Shown here one piece after another: positions 1 through 9,299 of a DNA stretch of 64,000 bases. The DNA is from an uncultured Muribaculaceae bacterium. GTDB taxonomy: Bacteria > Bacteroidota > Bacteroidia > Bacteroidales > Muribaculaceae. The first letter of the stretch is position 1. Each line of letters begins with the position of its first letter. The DNA lies in the NCBI GenBank assembly GCA_947174635.1, contig CAMWJS010000001.1, positions 81,103 through 145,102 of the forward strand, in the 5' to 3' direction. Made by a program: the position numbers and the translations under genes. Under the pieces are notes generated by a model. The model was not told the DNA's origin. It made no database searches and worked only from the letters and a program-made list of their open reading frames with translations.

Positions 1-2
1 GG

Positions 3-878
3 GCGATGAACAGGGCGTTCCGTTCGGTAAACCGCCGCAATGTCGATGTCGGTTTTATCAGGTATATCAGGAGCGCCGGGATAAGGCTGCTGCCGGTGAT
101 TGACGATGCCGGACGCCTTGAAGGTATCGTGGATCTGCATAAGGTCAGTTCGCTGTTGCCGCTCAGTGCCCTGATTATGGCCGGAGGCAAAGGTGAGCGT
201 CTGCGCCCGATGACACTGACCAGACCGAAGCCATTGCTTGAGATAGAAGGGAAGGCGATAATCGACTACAATATCGAGGCGCTTGCCCGAGTGGGCGTCG
301 ACGAGGTGGTGGTGAGCACCGCCTATCTTGCCGAGCAGCTCGACGAGCATTTCTCGAAGCCGGTGGCCGGAATAAATGTGCGTACAGTCAGGGAGGAGCA
401 GCCCCGAGGCACGATTGGAGCGCTGGCCGACGCATTGCCGATGCTCGGCAATGACACGATACTGGTGATGAATTCCGACCTGCTTACCGATATCTCGCTC
501 GACGAGATGTATATGCGGCATTGCAGCGAGGAGGCTGATATAACGGTGGCCGCGATACCGTACACGGTGTCGGTGCCATACGCGATAATGTCGACCGAAG
601 GGAGCCGCGTGACGTCGCTTGAGGAAAAACCGACATATTCGCTTTACGCCAACGGCGGGATTTATATGATATCGAAAGCAGTGGCAGCCGTGGTGCCGTC
701 GGACCGCCGTTATGATGCCACCGACCTGATAGAGGACGCACTGGCCCGCGGGCTCAAGGTGGTGTATTTCCCGATTAACGGTACGTGGATAGATGTGGGT
801 ACGCCGGCCGATTTCCGTCATGCGGCCGATATCATGAAATATCATGGCGGAAAACATCGCGGCGGCGGAGATTGTTGA
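3..878 (+). CDS. CBS-domain sugar-phosphate nucleotidyltransferase (5' partial)
   Basis: The frame is open to the window edge, so the true start lies upstream; the ATG at 6 falls inside a domain. About 55 visible N-terminal residues resemble the end of a CBS pair (LPVIDDAGRLEGIVDL). A complete nucleotidyltransferase fold follows: LIMAGGKGERLRPMT is the G-rich nucleotide loop, RPKPLLEIEGK follows, NSDLLTDI carries the metal-site Asp, and LEEKP and WIDVGTP lie near the end. Such fusions activate a sugar phosphate with NTP for surface glycans; the substrate cannot be read here. It ends 49 bp before obg and may be cotranscribed with it. Family assignment is firm, specificity is not. Confidence 0.85.
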   Translation, partial: AMNRAFRSVNRRNVDVGFIRYIRSAGIRLLPVIDDAGRLEGIVDLHKVSSLLPLSALIMAGGKGERLRPMTLTRPKPLLEIEGKAIIDYNIEALARVGVDEVVVSTAYLAEQLDEHFSKPVAGINVRTVREEQPRGTIGALADALPMLGNDTILVMNSDLLTDISLDEMYMRHCSEEADITVAAIPYTVSVPYAIMSTEGSRVTSLEEKPTYSLYANGGIYMISKAVAAVVPSDRRYDATDLIEDALARGLKVVYFPINGTWIDVGTPADFRHAADIMKYHGGKHRGGGDC

Positions 879-927
879 TATCAGTGGGGATTGACCCTGT
901 ATATATTTGTTATAAATTCAGAAAGAT

Positions 928-2127
928 ATGCCAGAATCAAATTTTATTGATTATGTAAAGATATTGTGCCGCTCGGGCAAGGGTGGCGCCGGTTCGCGCC
1001 ATTTCTACCGCGCTAAATATGTGCCGAAGGGTGGACCCGACGGCGGCGACGGTGGCCGCGGAGGACATATAATACTCAAGGGAGACCGCAACATGTGGAC
1101 ATTGCTGCCGTTGCGCTACCGCCGGCATGTGTATGCCGGCAACGGCGAGAGCGGTTCGGGAGGCCGCAGTTTCGGTAAGGATGGCGAGGATGTCGTCATC
1201 AAGGTGCCTTGCGGCACTGTGGTGTTTGACGCCGAGACCGGCGAATACCTGTGCGAGGTCACGGACGACGGACAGGAGGTGAAACTGCTCCGCGGCGGCC
1301 GCGGCGGATTGGGCAACTGGCATTTCAAGTCGGCCACCAACCGCACTCCGCGCTATGCCCAGCCCGGAGAGCCGGCAATCGAGAAGAGCATAATCATGGA
1401 GTTGAAACTTCTTGCAGATGTGGGTCTTGTAGGATTTCCGAATGCCGGAAAATCGACATTGCTTTCGGCACTGTCGGAGGCGCGTCCGAAAATCGCCGAC
1501 TATCCGTTCACGACAATGGAGCCACAGCTGGGTATCGTGGGGTATCGCGGAGGCCGTTCGTTTGTCATGGCCGACATTCCCGGTATCATCGAGGGCGCCA
1601 GCGAGGGGAAAGGTTTAGGGTTGAGGTTCCTGCGGCATATAGAGCGCAATGCGGTGCTCCTGTTTATGGTTCCGGCCGATGCCGATGACATCGCCGCCCA
1701 GTATCAGATACTTGTCAATGAGCTGGAGCAGTTCAATCCGCAGCTTGCCGACAAACCGAGGGTGCTTGCCGTCTCGAAGAGCGACATGCTTGACGACGAA
1801 CTCATGGAGGAGATAGAGAAAACGCTTCCCGAAGGGGTTCCGTCGGTGTTTATCTCGGCTGTGACCGGCCAGGGGCTGACCGAGCTTAAGGATATGCTCT
1901 GGGCGGCAATCGTGGATGACAGCAACCGCATAGAGACGATGCCGATAACGCACCGTCCGCTTGATGTGCGGCATCGCGTGCAGGAGGAGGATGACTTTAT
2001 ATTCGAGCCGGCACCTGTGGCCGATGACGATTTCCCCGAAGAGGAGGATTGGGATGAAATCGGCTGGGAATATGGCGATGACGATGTGTCGGACGCCGGA
2101 GATGACAAACCGGAGGAGAAGGCGTAG
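928..2127 (+). CDS. obg: Obg family GTPase (ObgE/CgtA)
   Basis: A GTPase tied to late 50S ribosome assembly and stress control, acting in the cytoplasm on the ribosome. The glycine-rich Obg fold fills residues 1-160 ([21 protein letters not shown]). The G domain has G1 GFPNAGKST at about 169-177, switch II DIPG at about 216, and SKSD at about 283 in the G4 position, where many homologues have NKxD. The last 60 residues are a very acidic tail rich in Asp and Glu, typical of Bacteroidota Obg. Length (399 aa) is normal. The ATG at 928 gives the standard N-terminus (FIDYVKI). The next gene starts 4 bp after the stop, so the two are probably translated from one transcript. Confidence 0.97.
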   Translation: MPESNFIDYVKILCRSGKGGAGSRHFYRAKYVPKGGPDGGDGGRGGHIILKGDRNMWTLLPLRYRRHVYAGNGESGSGGRSFGKDGEDVVIKVPCGTVVFDAETGEYLCEVTDDGQEVKLLRGGRGGLGNWHFKSATNRTPRYAQPGEPAIEKSIIMELKLLADVGLVGFPNAGKSTLLSALSEARPKIADYPFTTMEPQLGIVGYRGGRSFVMADIPGIIEGASEGKGLGLRFLRHIERNAVLLFMVPADADDIAAQYQILVNELEQFNPQLADKPRVLAVSKSDMLDDELMEEIEKTLPEGVPSVFISAVTGQGLTELKDMLWAAIVDDSNRIETMPITHRPLDVRHRVQEEDDFIFEPAPVADDDFPEEEDWDEIGWEYGDDDVSDAGDDKPEEKA

Positions 2128-2130
2128 CCG

Positions 2131-2880
2131 ATGGAGGTGCTGGAGCTTGATGCCGGCGATGGTGTGCTGGCGTTCAGTACGATGCGCGGCATTATTCAGG
2201 ATGAAGGCGGGAGTAATCCGTATGCCGGTTTCAATGTCTGCCATTATACGGGTGACGATACAGGGCATGTGGCGGATTGCCGCAGGGAGCTGGCTTGCCG
2301 TATCGGTGTGCCGGTGTGCAATCTTATAATTCCGCGTCAGACCCATTCGTCGAATGTGGCTGTTGTCGGCGACATTGTGCCGTGTGTTGAAGATACAGAC
2401 GCGCTGGTCACTTGCCGTGACGATGTGGCGCTGGTGGTCAATACGGCGGATTGCCTACCTATTGTATTCAACGACAGCAGGCATGGGGTGATAGGTGTGG
2501 CGCATGGCGGCTGGCGCGGCCTTTACGACGGTATAATACCGGCTACGGTCGAGGCAATGACTGAGCTTGGGGCAGCTGCGGCCGATATTAGGGTGGCGAT
2601 AGGTCCGTGCATTTGTGGCGGCTGCTATGAGGTGAGCGAAGAGTTTGCCGGGCGTTTCGCTGAGCGTTTCGGCGCAGATGTATGTGCGGTGGATGCCGCG
2701 TCGGGGAAGCCTCATGTCGATTTGCGCAGGGTGGCTGTCGGGCAGATTGAGTGTTGCGGCGTAGGCAGGGGGAGGATTTTTGTTGCCGATGCGTGCAGCC
2801 GTTGTGACGAAAGATTGTTTTCGGCTCGTCGCATGGGGGTCGGCTCGGGACGGATTGCTACTGTAATCAAGAAGATTTAG
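2131..2880 (+). CDS. pgeF: Laccase-domain protein, PgeF/YfiH family
   Basis: A member of the multicopper-laccase-like YfiH family, whose E. coli member (peptidoglycan editing factor) corrects mis-incorporated residues in peptidoglycan precursors; purine nucleoside activity has also been shown for relatives. The metal-site residues are visible: Cys in TADCLPIVF, His in VAHGGWRGLYDG and Cys in GPCICGGCYEVS. At 249 aa it has family length. It starts 4 bp after the obg stop with ATG. The 3' end is followed by an AT-rich stretch and the promoter of tRNA-Val. The family call is firm; the in vivo substrate in this organism is inferred. Confidence 0.88.
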   Translation: MEVLELDAGDGVLAFSTMRGIIQDEGGSNPYAGFNVCHYTGDDTGHVADCRRELACRIGVPVCNLIIPRQTHSSNVAVVGDIVPCVEDTDALVTCRDDVALVVNTADCLPIVFNDSRHGVIGVAHGGWRGLYDGIIPATVEAMTELGAAAADIRVAIGPCICGGCYEVSEEFAGRFAERFGADVCAVDAASGKPHVDLRRVAVGQIECCGVGRGRIFVADACSRCDERLFSARRMGVGSGRIATVIKKI

Positions 2881-2942
2881 GGGGCGTTTGTAGTCGCTGA
2901 TGAAATTTTTTTGAGAAAAAAGTAAAAAAAATAGCGAAAAAG

Positions 2943-2973
2943 TTTGGTGGATAAAAAATAATGCGTAACTTTG
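2943..2973 (+). promoter_or_regulatory. Bacteroidota-type promoter of tRNA-Val
   Basis: TTTG at 2943-2946, a 19-bp spacer, then TAACTTTG at 2966-2973, matching the Bacteroidota -33/-7 form TTTG-N17-23-TAnnTTTG. It lies 19 bp upstream of the mature tRNA 5' end. Confidence 0.8.
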
Positions 2974-2992
2974 CAGCGCAATTCAGCGAAAG

Positions 2993-3070
2993 GGGCGCTT
3001 AGCTCAGCTGGTTCAGAGCATCTGCCTTACAAGCAGAGGGTCGGGGGTTCGAATCCCTCAGCGCCCACCA
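2993..3070 (+). tRNA. tRNA-Val (anticodon UAC)
   Basis: A full cloverleaf can be drawn: acceptor GGGCGCT with AGCGCCC, D stem GCTC/GAGC, anticodon stem TCTGC/GCAGA with loop CTTACAA (anticodon TAC, codon GUA), a 5-nt variable loop, T stem GGGGG/CCCTC with loop TTCGAAT. The discriminator A and an encoded CCA occupy 3067-3070. It stands alone, with its own promoter and terminator. Confidence 0.96.
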
Positions 3071-3077
3071 CCTTTCA

Positions 3078-3109
3078 AACCATCAGTTTTCACGGACTGA
3101 TGGTTTTTT
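3078..3109 (+). terminator. Intrinsic terminator of tRNA-Val
   Basis: Perfect 10-bp stem AACCATCAGT / ACTGATGGTT with an 8-nt loop, running directly into a T tract. It starts 8 bp after the tRNA CCA. Confidence 0.9.
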
Positions 3110-3207
3110 GTATATTTGTGTGTTTTTATTCCATAAAAACGAGGCGGGTGGTTGTGTGGGGAGTTGTAATTGAGATATTTGACCGGTTGCGACATTCGGA
3201 TGTGGAA

Positions 3208-3342
3208 GGTGTTGCAGAACGCCAAAATTTCGGTTTGCGATGTAGGGACGCACGGCTCGTGCGTCCGGTAAAAGGCGATAATCAGCGCTGTTTTGCGGAC
3301 GCACGAGCCGTGCGTCCCTACGTTTTGGAGTTCTGCAACACC
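3208..3342. repeat. Family-1 foldback repeat, copy 1 (135 bp)
   Basis: The ends are GGTGTTGCAGAAC and GTTCTGCAACACC, inverted copies of each other. Inside, each arm carries its own hairpin with a perfect 9-bp stem GGACGCACG/CGTGCGTCC (3246-3266 and 3297-3317), the two in opposite orientation, like a pair of REP hairpins (BIME-like). Nearly the same sequence recurs at 42537-42672. No coding capacity. Confidence 0.9.
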
Positions 3343-3517
3343 CCCCGCTCATGGCATAAGTTCTGTTATGCACGCATTCAGTTTAAGTAAACAGTATTGG
3401 GAGGGTGTTGCAGAACTTCCCAAATATTGCATATTTGATATGCCATCTTGTAGGGAATGTGCTGCTAATTATAGTTTTGCAATACCTGCCTTACAAATTG
3501 TTTTAATTATACGAGAT
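3343..3517. other. Intergenic stretch with a lone family-1 end
   Basis: No gene is visible between the family-1 repeat and the next lipoprotein gene. The only structure noted is GGTGTTGCAGAACTT at 3404-3418, the family-1 terminal motif without a partner, so probably a decayed copy. Confidence 0.5.
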
Positions 3518-4024
3518 ATGAATTTGTTTAAATCGATATTGGCATGTGGTGCGGTTGTCATGGTTATGGCGGGCTGCGGCACGAATGAGGAGAATTACAG
3601 GAAAGCCTATGACAGGGCTAAGGAGAAATCGGACGACGGAGTGGAAAGTACGATTTACAACCGTGTCAGGGAGCGGCGTCAGGATGAGAAGATAGTGCTG
3701 AACGGCGATACTGTCGCCGTGGTGGCGGAATATGTGACGGCTGCCAAGGGGGCGGGGTTTGACGCCGGGCAGCTGAAGCGCTACAGTGTGGTGGCGGGGC
3801 AGTTCAAGCAGTTGTTTCATGCCAAGTCGATGCGCAACCGCATGGCGGCGGGCGGATATGACGGTGCTATAATTGTGGAGACAGCCGAGCCGCTGTATTA
3901 TGTGGCGGTTGTGTCGACGGCGTCGCTTGCCGAGGCGAAGGCCGTGGCTGACAGTGTAGCAGCGTCGTCACCGGTGAGGCTGGGGGAGGGTTTCCCTCTG
4001 ATTTTACGCGCAACTAACCGATGA
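3518..4024 (+). CDS. Small lipoprotein with SPOR-like domain
   Basis: A 168-residue predicted lipoprotein. The signal peptide ends in VMAGC, placing the lipidated Cys at residue 20. After a charged linker (about 25-60) the C-terminal half looks like a SPOR domain: it begins YSVVAGQF, has a middle AAGGYDGAIIV strand and a YYVAVVSTASLAEAKAVAD repeat-like second half. SPOR domains bind denuded glycan strands of septal peptidoglycan, so a periplasmic, division-associated role is likely but inferred. The frame is open further upstream through repeat sequence; ATG 3518 is chosen because it begins the signal peptide. No operon partner is evident. Confidence 0.75.
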   Translation: MNLFKSILACGAVVMVMAGCGTNEENYRKAYDRAKEKSDDGVESTIYNRVRERRQDEKIVLNGDTVAVVAEYVTAAKGAGFDAGQLKRYSVVAGQFKQLFHAKSMRNRMAAGGYDGAIIVETAEPLYYVAVVSTASLAEAKAVADSVAASSPVRLGEGFPLILRATNR

Positions 4025-4091
4025 GATTGTTTTGTCGGGAGGTTTCAATTGAAATTCTTCGCGGAGTGTATGAATTTGGCGCATTTTTGTG

Positions 4092-4120
4092 TTGACATAT
4101 AGTAAATTTGCGTATATTTG
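4092..4120 (+). promoter_or_regulatory. Promoter of ilvA
   Basis: TTG at 4092-4094, an 18-bp spacer and TATATTTG at 4113-4120. A second possible -7 element, TAAATTTG, overlaps at 4103-4110. The start codon is 21 bp downstream. Confidence 0.7.
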
Positions 4121-4141
4121 CATAATTAAAAATCAAATAAA

Positions 4142-5350
4142 ATGTCAGCTTTACAGATAAGTGAGATATATAAGGCCCAGCAGGTGCTGAAAGATGTGGC
4201 CCGCCATCCTAAAATCATAGGGCCTACGGAATTATCGAAAGATTGTACGGTCTATCTCAAGCCGGAAAATCTGCAGTATACAGGTTCGTTCAAACTTCGC
4301 GGGGCGTATTACAAGATATCGCAGCTGTCGGAGGAGGAGAAGCAGCGCGGTGTGATAGCGTGTTCGGCCGGCAATCATGCGCAGGGAGTGGCTCTCGGTG
4401 CCCGTCATAACGGAATCAAGGCACTGATATGCCTGCCTGAGGGAGCGCCTATCTCCAAAATCGAGGCTACGAAACGTCTCGGCGCCGAGGTGTGTCTTGT
4501 TCCCGGCGTGTATGATGACGCGTACAACCAAGCCGTAGAGCTCAAGGAAGAGTTCGGATATACGTTCGTACATCCGTTTGACGACCCGCTTGTGATAGCA
4601 GGCCAGGGTACTATCGGACTGGAAATCATCGAGGAGTTGCCTGAAGTAGAAGCAATCGTCGTGCCTGTAGGCGGTGGCGGACTGATATCAGGTATCGCTT
4701 TTGCCGTCAAGACGTTGCGACCGGACATAAAGGTGTATGGCGTACAGGCTGCGGGCGCGCCGTCGATGGAGCGTTCGCTGGCTGAAAACAAATCGGTGCA
4801 TCTGGACAGTGTGTCGACAATCGCCGACGGTATCGCGGTGAAAGAGCCGGGAGTCAATACGTTCGAGATGTGCCGGCAATATGTCGACGAGATAGTGACC
4901 GTGACCGACGACGAGATATCGGCCGCCATACTCGCGCTTATCGAGAAGCAGAAACTTATAGCCGAAGGTGCGGGCGCAACCCCTGTGGCCGCGGTGATGT
5001 TCGACAAGCTTCCTGTCAAGGGAAAGAAGGTGGTATGCCTCGTTTCGGGAGGAAATATCGATGTGACGATACTCAACCGCGTGATAACGCGAGGCATGAT
5101 GATGGGCGGCCGTATGTGCATGCTGACACTCGAGCTTGATGACAAGCCGGGCCAGTTGTCGGCGGTGAGCGATATTATCGCCAAGTCGGGCGGAAACATC
5201 ATATCGGTGACCCATGAACGCACAAAAGCGACCAGCCATATCAATTCGTGCTCGCTCCACGTGGAGATGGAGACGCGCGACCGGGAGCATATTGCGCTGA
5301 TAAAGAAAGCGCTTGAGGATGCGGGATTTCCTGTAGTCCACGGTTATTGA
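4142..5350 (+). CDS. ilvA: Threonine ammonia-lyase (threonine dehydratase)
   Basis: PLP enzyme converting threonine to 2-oxobutanoate and ammonia, the first step toward isoleucine; cytoplasmic. The catalytic lysine is Lys51 in TGSFKLRGA; the glycine-rich phosphate-binding loop is VGGGGLISG near 176-184; CSAGNHAQG is the third family block. Residues about 325-402 form one ACT domain (LELDDKPGQLSAV, GGNIISVTHER). At 402 aa with a single ACT domain it is the medium-length form rather than the 500-residue E. coli IlvA type. It has its own promoter. Allosteric control by amino acids is likely given the ACT domain but is not visible. Serine deamination is a possible side activity. Confidence 0.93.
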   Translation: MSALQISEIYKAQQVLKDVARHPKIIGPTELSKDCTVYLKPENLQYTGSFKLRGAYYKISQLSEEEKQRGVIACSAGNHAQGVALGARHNGIKALICLPEGAPISKIEATKRLGAEVCLVPGVYDDAYNQAVELKEEFGYTFVHPFDDPLVIAGQGTIGLEIIEELPEVEAIVVPVGGGGLISGIAFAVKTLRPDIKVYGVQAAGAPSMERSLAENKSVHLDSVSTIADGIAVKEPGVNTFEMCRQYVDEIVTVTDDEISAAILALIEKQKLIAEGAGATPVAAVMFDKLPVKGKKVVCLVSGGNIDVTILNRVITRGMMMGGRMCMLTLELDDKPGQLSAVSDIIAKSGGNIISVTHERTKATSHINSCSLHVEMETRDREHIALIKKALEDAGFPVVHGY

Positions 5351-5411
5351 AACCGGGACGCACAGGCGAGACGGAAATAGAGTTAAACACCGGAAATGGC
5401 AGCATAGGATT

Positions 5412-7079
5412 ATGATAAAGGAAGATTTGGCAGCGATATATGCCGACAGTTTTAAAGAGAACTGGACGTTGCCCGCGTTGACCGATTATGGCGACGGCGG
5501 GTCGACCATCACGTACGGCGATATGGCTAAGAGAATAGCGCGTCTGCATATTTTCTTCGAGAGCCAGGGGGTGCGCGAGGGGGATAAAATCGCGTTGTGC
5601 GGCCGTAATACCACGACATGGGTCACCGTGTTTATCGCGACCATCACGTATGGCGCCGTCATAGTGCCTGTGCTTCAGGATTTCAATCCTCAGGACGCTC
5701 AGCATATAATCAACCATTCGGAGGCGATGCTTCTGTTTGTGAGCCAGTCGGTGTTCGAGAACCTCGATTTCGAGGAGTTGCCGGCGTTGAAGGCCGCGCT
5801 GTCGCTTGACAACCGTCGCGTGCTGGCAGAGCGCGGAGACCAGAAGAACCTGCCATCAAAGGTGCTTAAAAACCTGACCCGCAAGCTGAAATCGCGTTAC
5901 CGCAACGGATTTGGCAAGGATGATGTGGTTTATCCCGTCAGAGACAAGAACGCGATGGCGGTGCTGAACTATACATCGGGCACGACCGGATTTTCGAAAG
6001 GCGTGATGCTGACGTTCAACAATCTGGCCGGCAATGTAGTGTTCGGAATCAATTCACGTCTGCATTACCAGGGTTCGCGGGTATTGTCGTTCCTGCCGCT
6101 GGCGCATGCCTACGGATGTGCGTTCGACATGCTTACTCCGCTTGCCGTGGGGTCGCATATCACGCTGTTCGGACGCCTGCCGTCGCCCAAGCTGCTTGTC
6201 AAGGCATTCAGTGAGGTGCGTCCCAACCTGATAGTGACAGTGCCCCTGATACTTGAGAAGGTCTACAAGAACCAGATAGTGCCCATGATAACCAAGCAGC
6301 CGATGCGCTGGGCACTGGCGATACCGTTGCTCGACAAGGCAATCTACAGCAAGATACGCAATCGTCTGGTGGAGGCCTTCGGAGGCGAATTTGAAGAAGT
6401 CATAGTGGGCGGCGCTCCGCTCAACAAGGAGGTGGAGGAATTTCTCCACCGTATAAAATTTCCGTTTACGGTCGGTTACGGCATGACCGAGTGCGGTCCG
6501 CTCATCAGCTATACGCCCTGGAGGCAGTTTGAGACGGAGTCGTGCGGCCGGACATTGCCCGGAATAATGCAGTCGAAGGTATTGTCGGACGATGAGGAGC
6601 ATATCGCCGGTGAAATCTGTGTCAAGGGGGAGAATGTGATGAAAGGATATTTTAAAAATCCTGACGCAACCGCCGCCGTGCTTGACGAGGATGGATGGCT
6701 GCACACGGGAGATATGGGAGTCCGCAAACCTGACGGCACACTCTTTATAAAAGGCAGATACAAGACCATGATACTCTCTGCGACCGGGCAGAATATCTAT
6801 CCGGAGGAGATAGAGTCGAAGCTCAACAACATGCCTTATGTGAGCGAGAGCCTTGTGGTGGAACGCGGCAAAGGTCTGTCGGCGATAGTATATCCCGATT
6901 ACGAGCAGATGGACCGCGACAAGCTGACAATCCGTGATATGGGTCCGATAATGGAAAATGTACGCCAGGATCTCAACAAGATTGTGGCGCCATACGAGAG
7001 GATAGAACAGATACAACTGATACCTAATGAATTTGAGAAAACACCCAAACGCTCGATAAAACGGTATCTTTACAGATAA
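5412..7079 (+). CDS. AMP-binding long-chain acyl-CoA synthetase-like protein
   Basis: Adenylate-forming enzyme of the ANL superfamily, 555 aa, expected to activate a carboxylate (probably a fatty acid) to acyl-AMP and then acyl-CoA. The P-loop is NYTSGTTGFSKG at about 185; VGYGMTECGPL is the adenine/carboxylate block; HTGDMG and KGRYKTMILSATGQNIYPEEIE are the hinge and C-terminal lysine regions. There is no signal peptide and no carrier-protein domain. It stands 61 bp after ilvA and 98 bp before the sugar operon, so it may be a single-gene unit. Substrate chain length cannot be told. Confidence 0.88.
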   Translation: MIKEDLAAIYADSFKENWTLPALTDYGDGGSTITYGDMAKRIARLHIFFESQGVREGDKIALCGRNTTTWVTVFIATITYGAVIVPVLQDFNPQDAQHIINHSEAMLLFVSQSVFENLDFEELPALKAALSLDNRRVLAERGDQKNLPSKVLKNLTRKLKSRYRNGFGKDDVVYPVRDKNAMAVLNYTSGTTGFSKGVMLTFNNLAGNVVFGINSRLHYQGSRVLSFLPLAHAYGCAFDMLTPLAVGSHITLFGRLPSPKLLVKAFSEVRPNLIVTVPLILEKVYKNQIVPMITKQPMRWALAIPLLDKAIYSKIRNRLVEAFGGEFEEVIVGGAPLNKEVEEFLHRIKFPFTVGYGMTECGPLISYTPWRQFETESCGRTLPGIMQSKVLSDDEEHIAGEICVKGENVMKGYFKNPDATAAVLDEDGWLHTGDMGVRKPDGTLFIKGRYKTMILSATGQNIYPEEIESKLNNMPYVSESLVVERGKGLSAIVYPDYEQMDRDKLTIRDMGPIMENVRQDLNKIVAPYERIEQIQLIPNEFEKTPKRSIKRYLYR

Positions 7080-7177
7080 AAGGCGGAGCCCGGCCGTCAA
7101 GGCATGTGCGGAGCGGGCACCGTTATCCTGACAAGAAAAACAAATAGATTAGTGGATAATAAAAAATAGAACAATTG

Positions 7178-8377
7178 ATGAAAAAGTATTTAGTTACCGG
7201 AGGAGCCGGCTTTATTGGAAGTAATTTTGTAGATTATCTCATTAAAACACATGGTGATGAAGTCGATGTACTGATACTTGACGTGCTCACGTATGCAGGC
7301 AATCTGATGACAATCAAACCACTTCTTGAACTGAATAATGTCAATTTTGTAAAGGGTGATATCGGCGACCGCGAGCTTGTGGAAAAAATCATGGCTGATT
7401 ATGACCCTGACTATGTGGTTAATTTCGCGGCCGAGAGCCATGTCGACCGTTCGATTACCAATCCGCGACTCTTCCTTGAGACCAATATCCTCGGCGCGCA
7501 GAATATGCTTGACTGCGCACGCAAGGCATGGTATGAGGGTAAGGACGAGCAGGGAAATCCCAAATACCGCGAAGGAAAGAAATTTCTCCAGATATCGACC
7601 GATGAGGTATACGGCTCGCTTGAGAAAAATTATGAAGAGGCACGCGAACTTCATCTGAGCGAAGATGTGGCGCGAGTGGTTGAAGGCCGCAGCGACCTGA
7701 AAACGTTCGGCGACAAGTATTTCACCGAGGATACCCCGCTTGCTCCCCGTTCGCCCTATTCGGCGTCAAAGACTGCCGCAGACATGCTTACAATGGCATA
7801 TCACGAGACATACGGAATGCCTGTCAATATCACACGTTGCTCCAACAACTACGGTCCGTATCACTTCCCCGAGAAGCTGATACCGCTGATTATAAAAAAC
7901 ATCACCGAGGGGAAGAAACTTCCGGTATACGGCAAGGGCGAAAACGTGCGTGACTGGCTCTATGTCGCCGACCACGCAAAGGGTATCGACATGGTGCTCC
8001 GCAAAGGCCGTATCGGAGAAGTCTACAATATCGGCGGTTTCAACGAGGAGAGCAATATCAATATCGTAAAGACAATATTGCGTCTGGTGCGAGAGATGCT
8101 TGAGGAAGAGCCCGCCTACCGCAGTATTTTCGCTATCGCACCCGAGGAAATCAACGAGGAGCTTATCACATATGTCGCCGACCGTCCCGGCCACGACATG
8201 CGTTATGCAATCGACCCCACTAAGATAGCCACCGAATTGGGCTGGTATCCCGAGACCCCGTTTGTGGATGGAATACGCAAGACATTGAAATGGTATCTTG
8301 ACAACCAGCAGTGGGTGGCCGATGTAGTGTCGGGTGACTATCAGAAATATTACGAGTTGATGTATAAAGGCAGATAA
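7178..8377 (+). CDS. rfbB: dTDP-glucose 4,6-dehydratase (RmlB)
   Basis: NAD-dependent short-chain dehydrogenase-type enzyme that makes dTDP-4-keto-6-deoxyglucose. N-terminal [16 protein letters not shown] holds the GxxGxxG motif; [21 protein letters not shown] and [11 protein letters not shown] (catalytic Tyr194, Lys198) are all standard for RmlB. At 399 aa it is longer than the usual 350, with extra loops around residues 118-185. ATG 7178 is taken because it gives the family N-terminus. First gene of an operon with rfbA (16 bp apart), the isomerase and the aminotransferase. Confidence 0.96.
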   Translation: MKKYLVTGGAGFIGSNFVDYLIKTHGDEVDVLILDVLTYAGNLMTIKPLLELNNVNFVKGDIGDRELVEKIMADYDPDYVVNFAAESHVDRSITNPRLFLETNILGAQNMLDCARKAWYEGKDEQGNPKYREGKKFLQISTDEVYGSLEKNYEEARELHLSEDVARVVEGRSDLKTFGDKYFTEDTPLAPRSPYSASKTAADMLTMAYHETYGMPVNITRCSNNYGPYHFPEKLIPLIIKNITEGKKLPVYGKGENVRDWLYVADHAKGIDMVLRKGRIGEVYNIGGFNEESNINIVKTILRLVREMLEEEPAYRSIFAIAPEEINEELITYVADRPGHDMRYAIDPTKIATELGWYPETPFVDGIRKTLKWYLDNQQWVADVVSGDYQKYYELMYKGR

Positions 8378-8393
8378 CCATAATAAATTGATT

Positions 8394-9281
8394 ATGAAAG
8401 GAATAGTATTAGCGGGAGGTTCAGGAACAAGACTTTATCCGATTACAAAGGGTGTGTCGAAACAGCTGATACCCGTATATGACAAGCCGATGATATATTA
8501 TCCGGTGTCGGTGCTTATGCTGGCCGGAATAAAAGAAATACTTATAATCTCGACGCCTGACGATTTGCCTATGTTCCGCCGTCTGCTCGGAACGGGCGAG
8601 GACCTCGGTGTCAAATTCTCGTATGCAGTGCAGCCCAAGCCCGAAGGCCTGGCTCAGGCGTTTATCATCGGACGCGAGTTTATCGGCGACGACAGCGTAT
8701 GCCTTGTGCTCGGCGACAATATCTTCTACGGCCAAGGGTTTACCGGCCTGCTGCGCGACGCCCTTGCGATAGCTGAGGGTAAGAATGAAGCCACGGTGTT
8801 CGCCTATCAGGTAAAAGACCCCAACCGTTACGGGGTTGTCACGCTCGACGAAACCGGACATGCCACTTCGATAGAGGAGAAGCCGCTTAAGCCCAAGAGC
8901 AATCTGGCAGTTGTGGGCTTGTACTTCTATCCCAACGATGTGGTGGATATCGCTGCGAATGTGAAGCCGTCGGCACGCGGGGAGCTTGAGATAACATCGG
9001 TCAATGATGCCTATCTGCAGGCCGGGCGTCTGAACGTGAAGTGTTTCGGTCGCGGATTCGCCTGGCTTGATACCGGCACAATCGACTCTCTGATGGAGGC
9101 TTCGGGATTTATCGAGGCGATACAGAAGCGGCAGGGATTTTATGTGGCATCGCTTGAGGAAATTGCATTCCGCCGCGGGTTTATCAATGCAGACAAACTC
9201 CGGGAGATAGCCGCACCTATGGCCAAGAATGACTATGGCGCATATCTTATAGCACTTGCCGACAAAGGCATAGAAGAATAA
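8394..9281 (+). CDS. rfbA: Glucose-1-phosphate thymidylyltransferase (RmlA)
   Basis: Joins dTTP and glucose-1-phosphate to give dTDP-glucose, the substrate of the preceding gene product. [16 protein letters not shown] is the nucleotide-binding signature at residues 3-18; [23 protein letters not shown] and [12 protein letters not shown] are the expected blocks. Length 295 aa is normal. The ATG at 8394 gives the normal N-terminus. Gene order here is rfbB before rfbA, and neither rmlC nor rmlD follows, so the product does not feed L-rhamnose from this locus. Confidence 0.97.
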   Translation: MKGIVLAGGSGTRLYPITKGVSKQLIPVYDKPMIYYPVSVLMLAGIKEILIISTPDDLPMFRRLLGTGEDLGVKFSYAVQPKPEGLAQAFIIGREFIGDDSVCLVLGDNIFYGQGFTGLLRDALAIAEGKNEATVFAYQVKDPNRYGVVTLDETGHATSIEEKPLKPKSNLAVVGLYFYPNDVVDIAANVKPSARGELEITSVNDAYLQAGRLNVKCFGRGFAWLDTGTIDSLMEASGFIEAIQKRQGFYVASLEEIAFRRGFINADKLREIAAPMAKNDYGAYLIALADKGIEE

Positions 9282-9299
9282 AGCATACTGACTCCCGTC

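Noticed and set aside
2971..3390. Open frame running across tRNA-Val and the family-1 repeat
   Set aside because: It covers a tRNA, its terminator and a palindromic repeat, and resembles no protein.
4405..5244. Long minus-strand frame of 279 codons opposite ilvA
   Set aside because: A codon-bias shadow of ilvA; Ser/Thr/Ile-rich with no domain, as with other antisense frames in GC-skewed codons here (for example 6054-7100 and 51561-52550).
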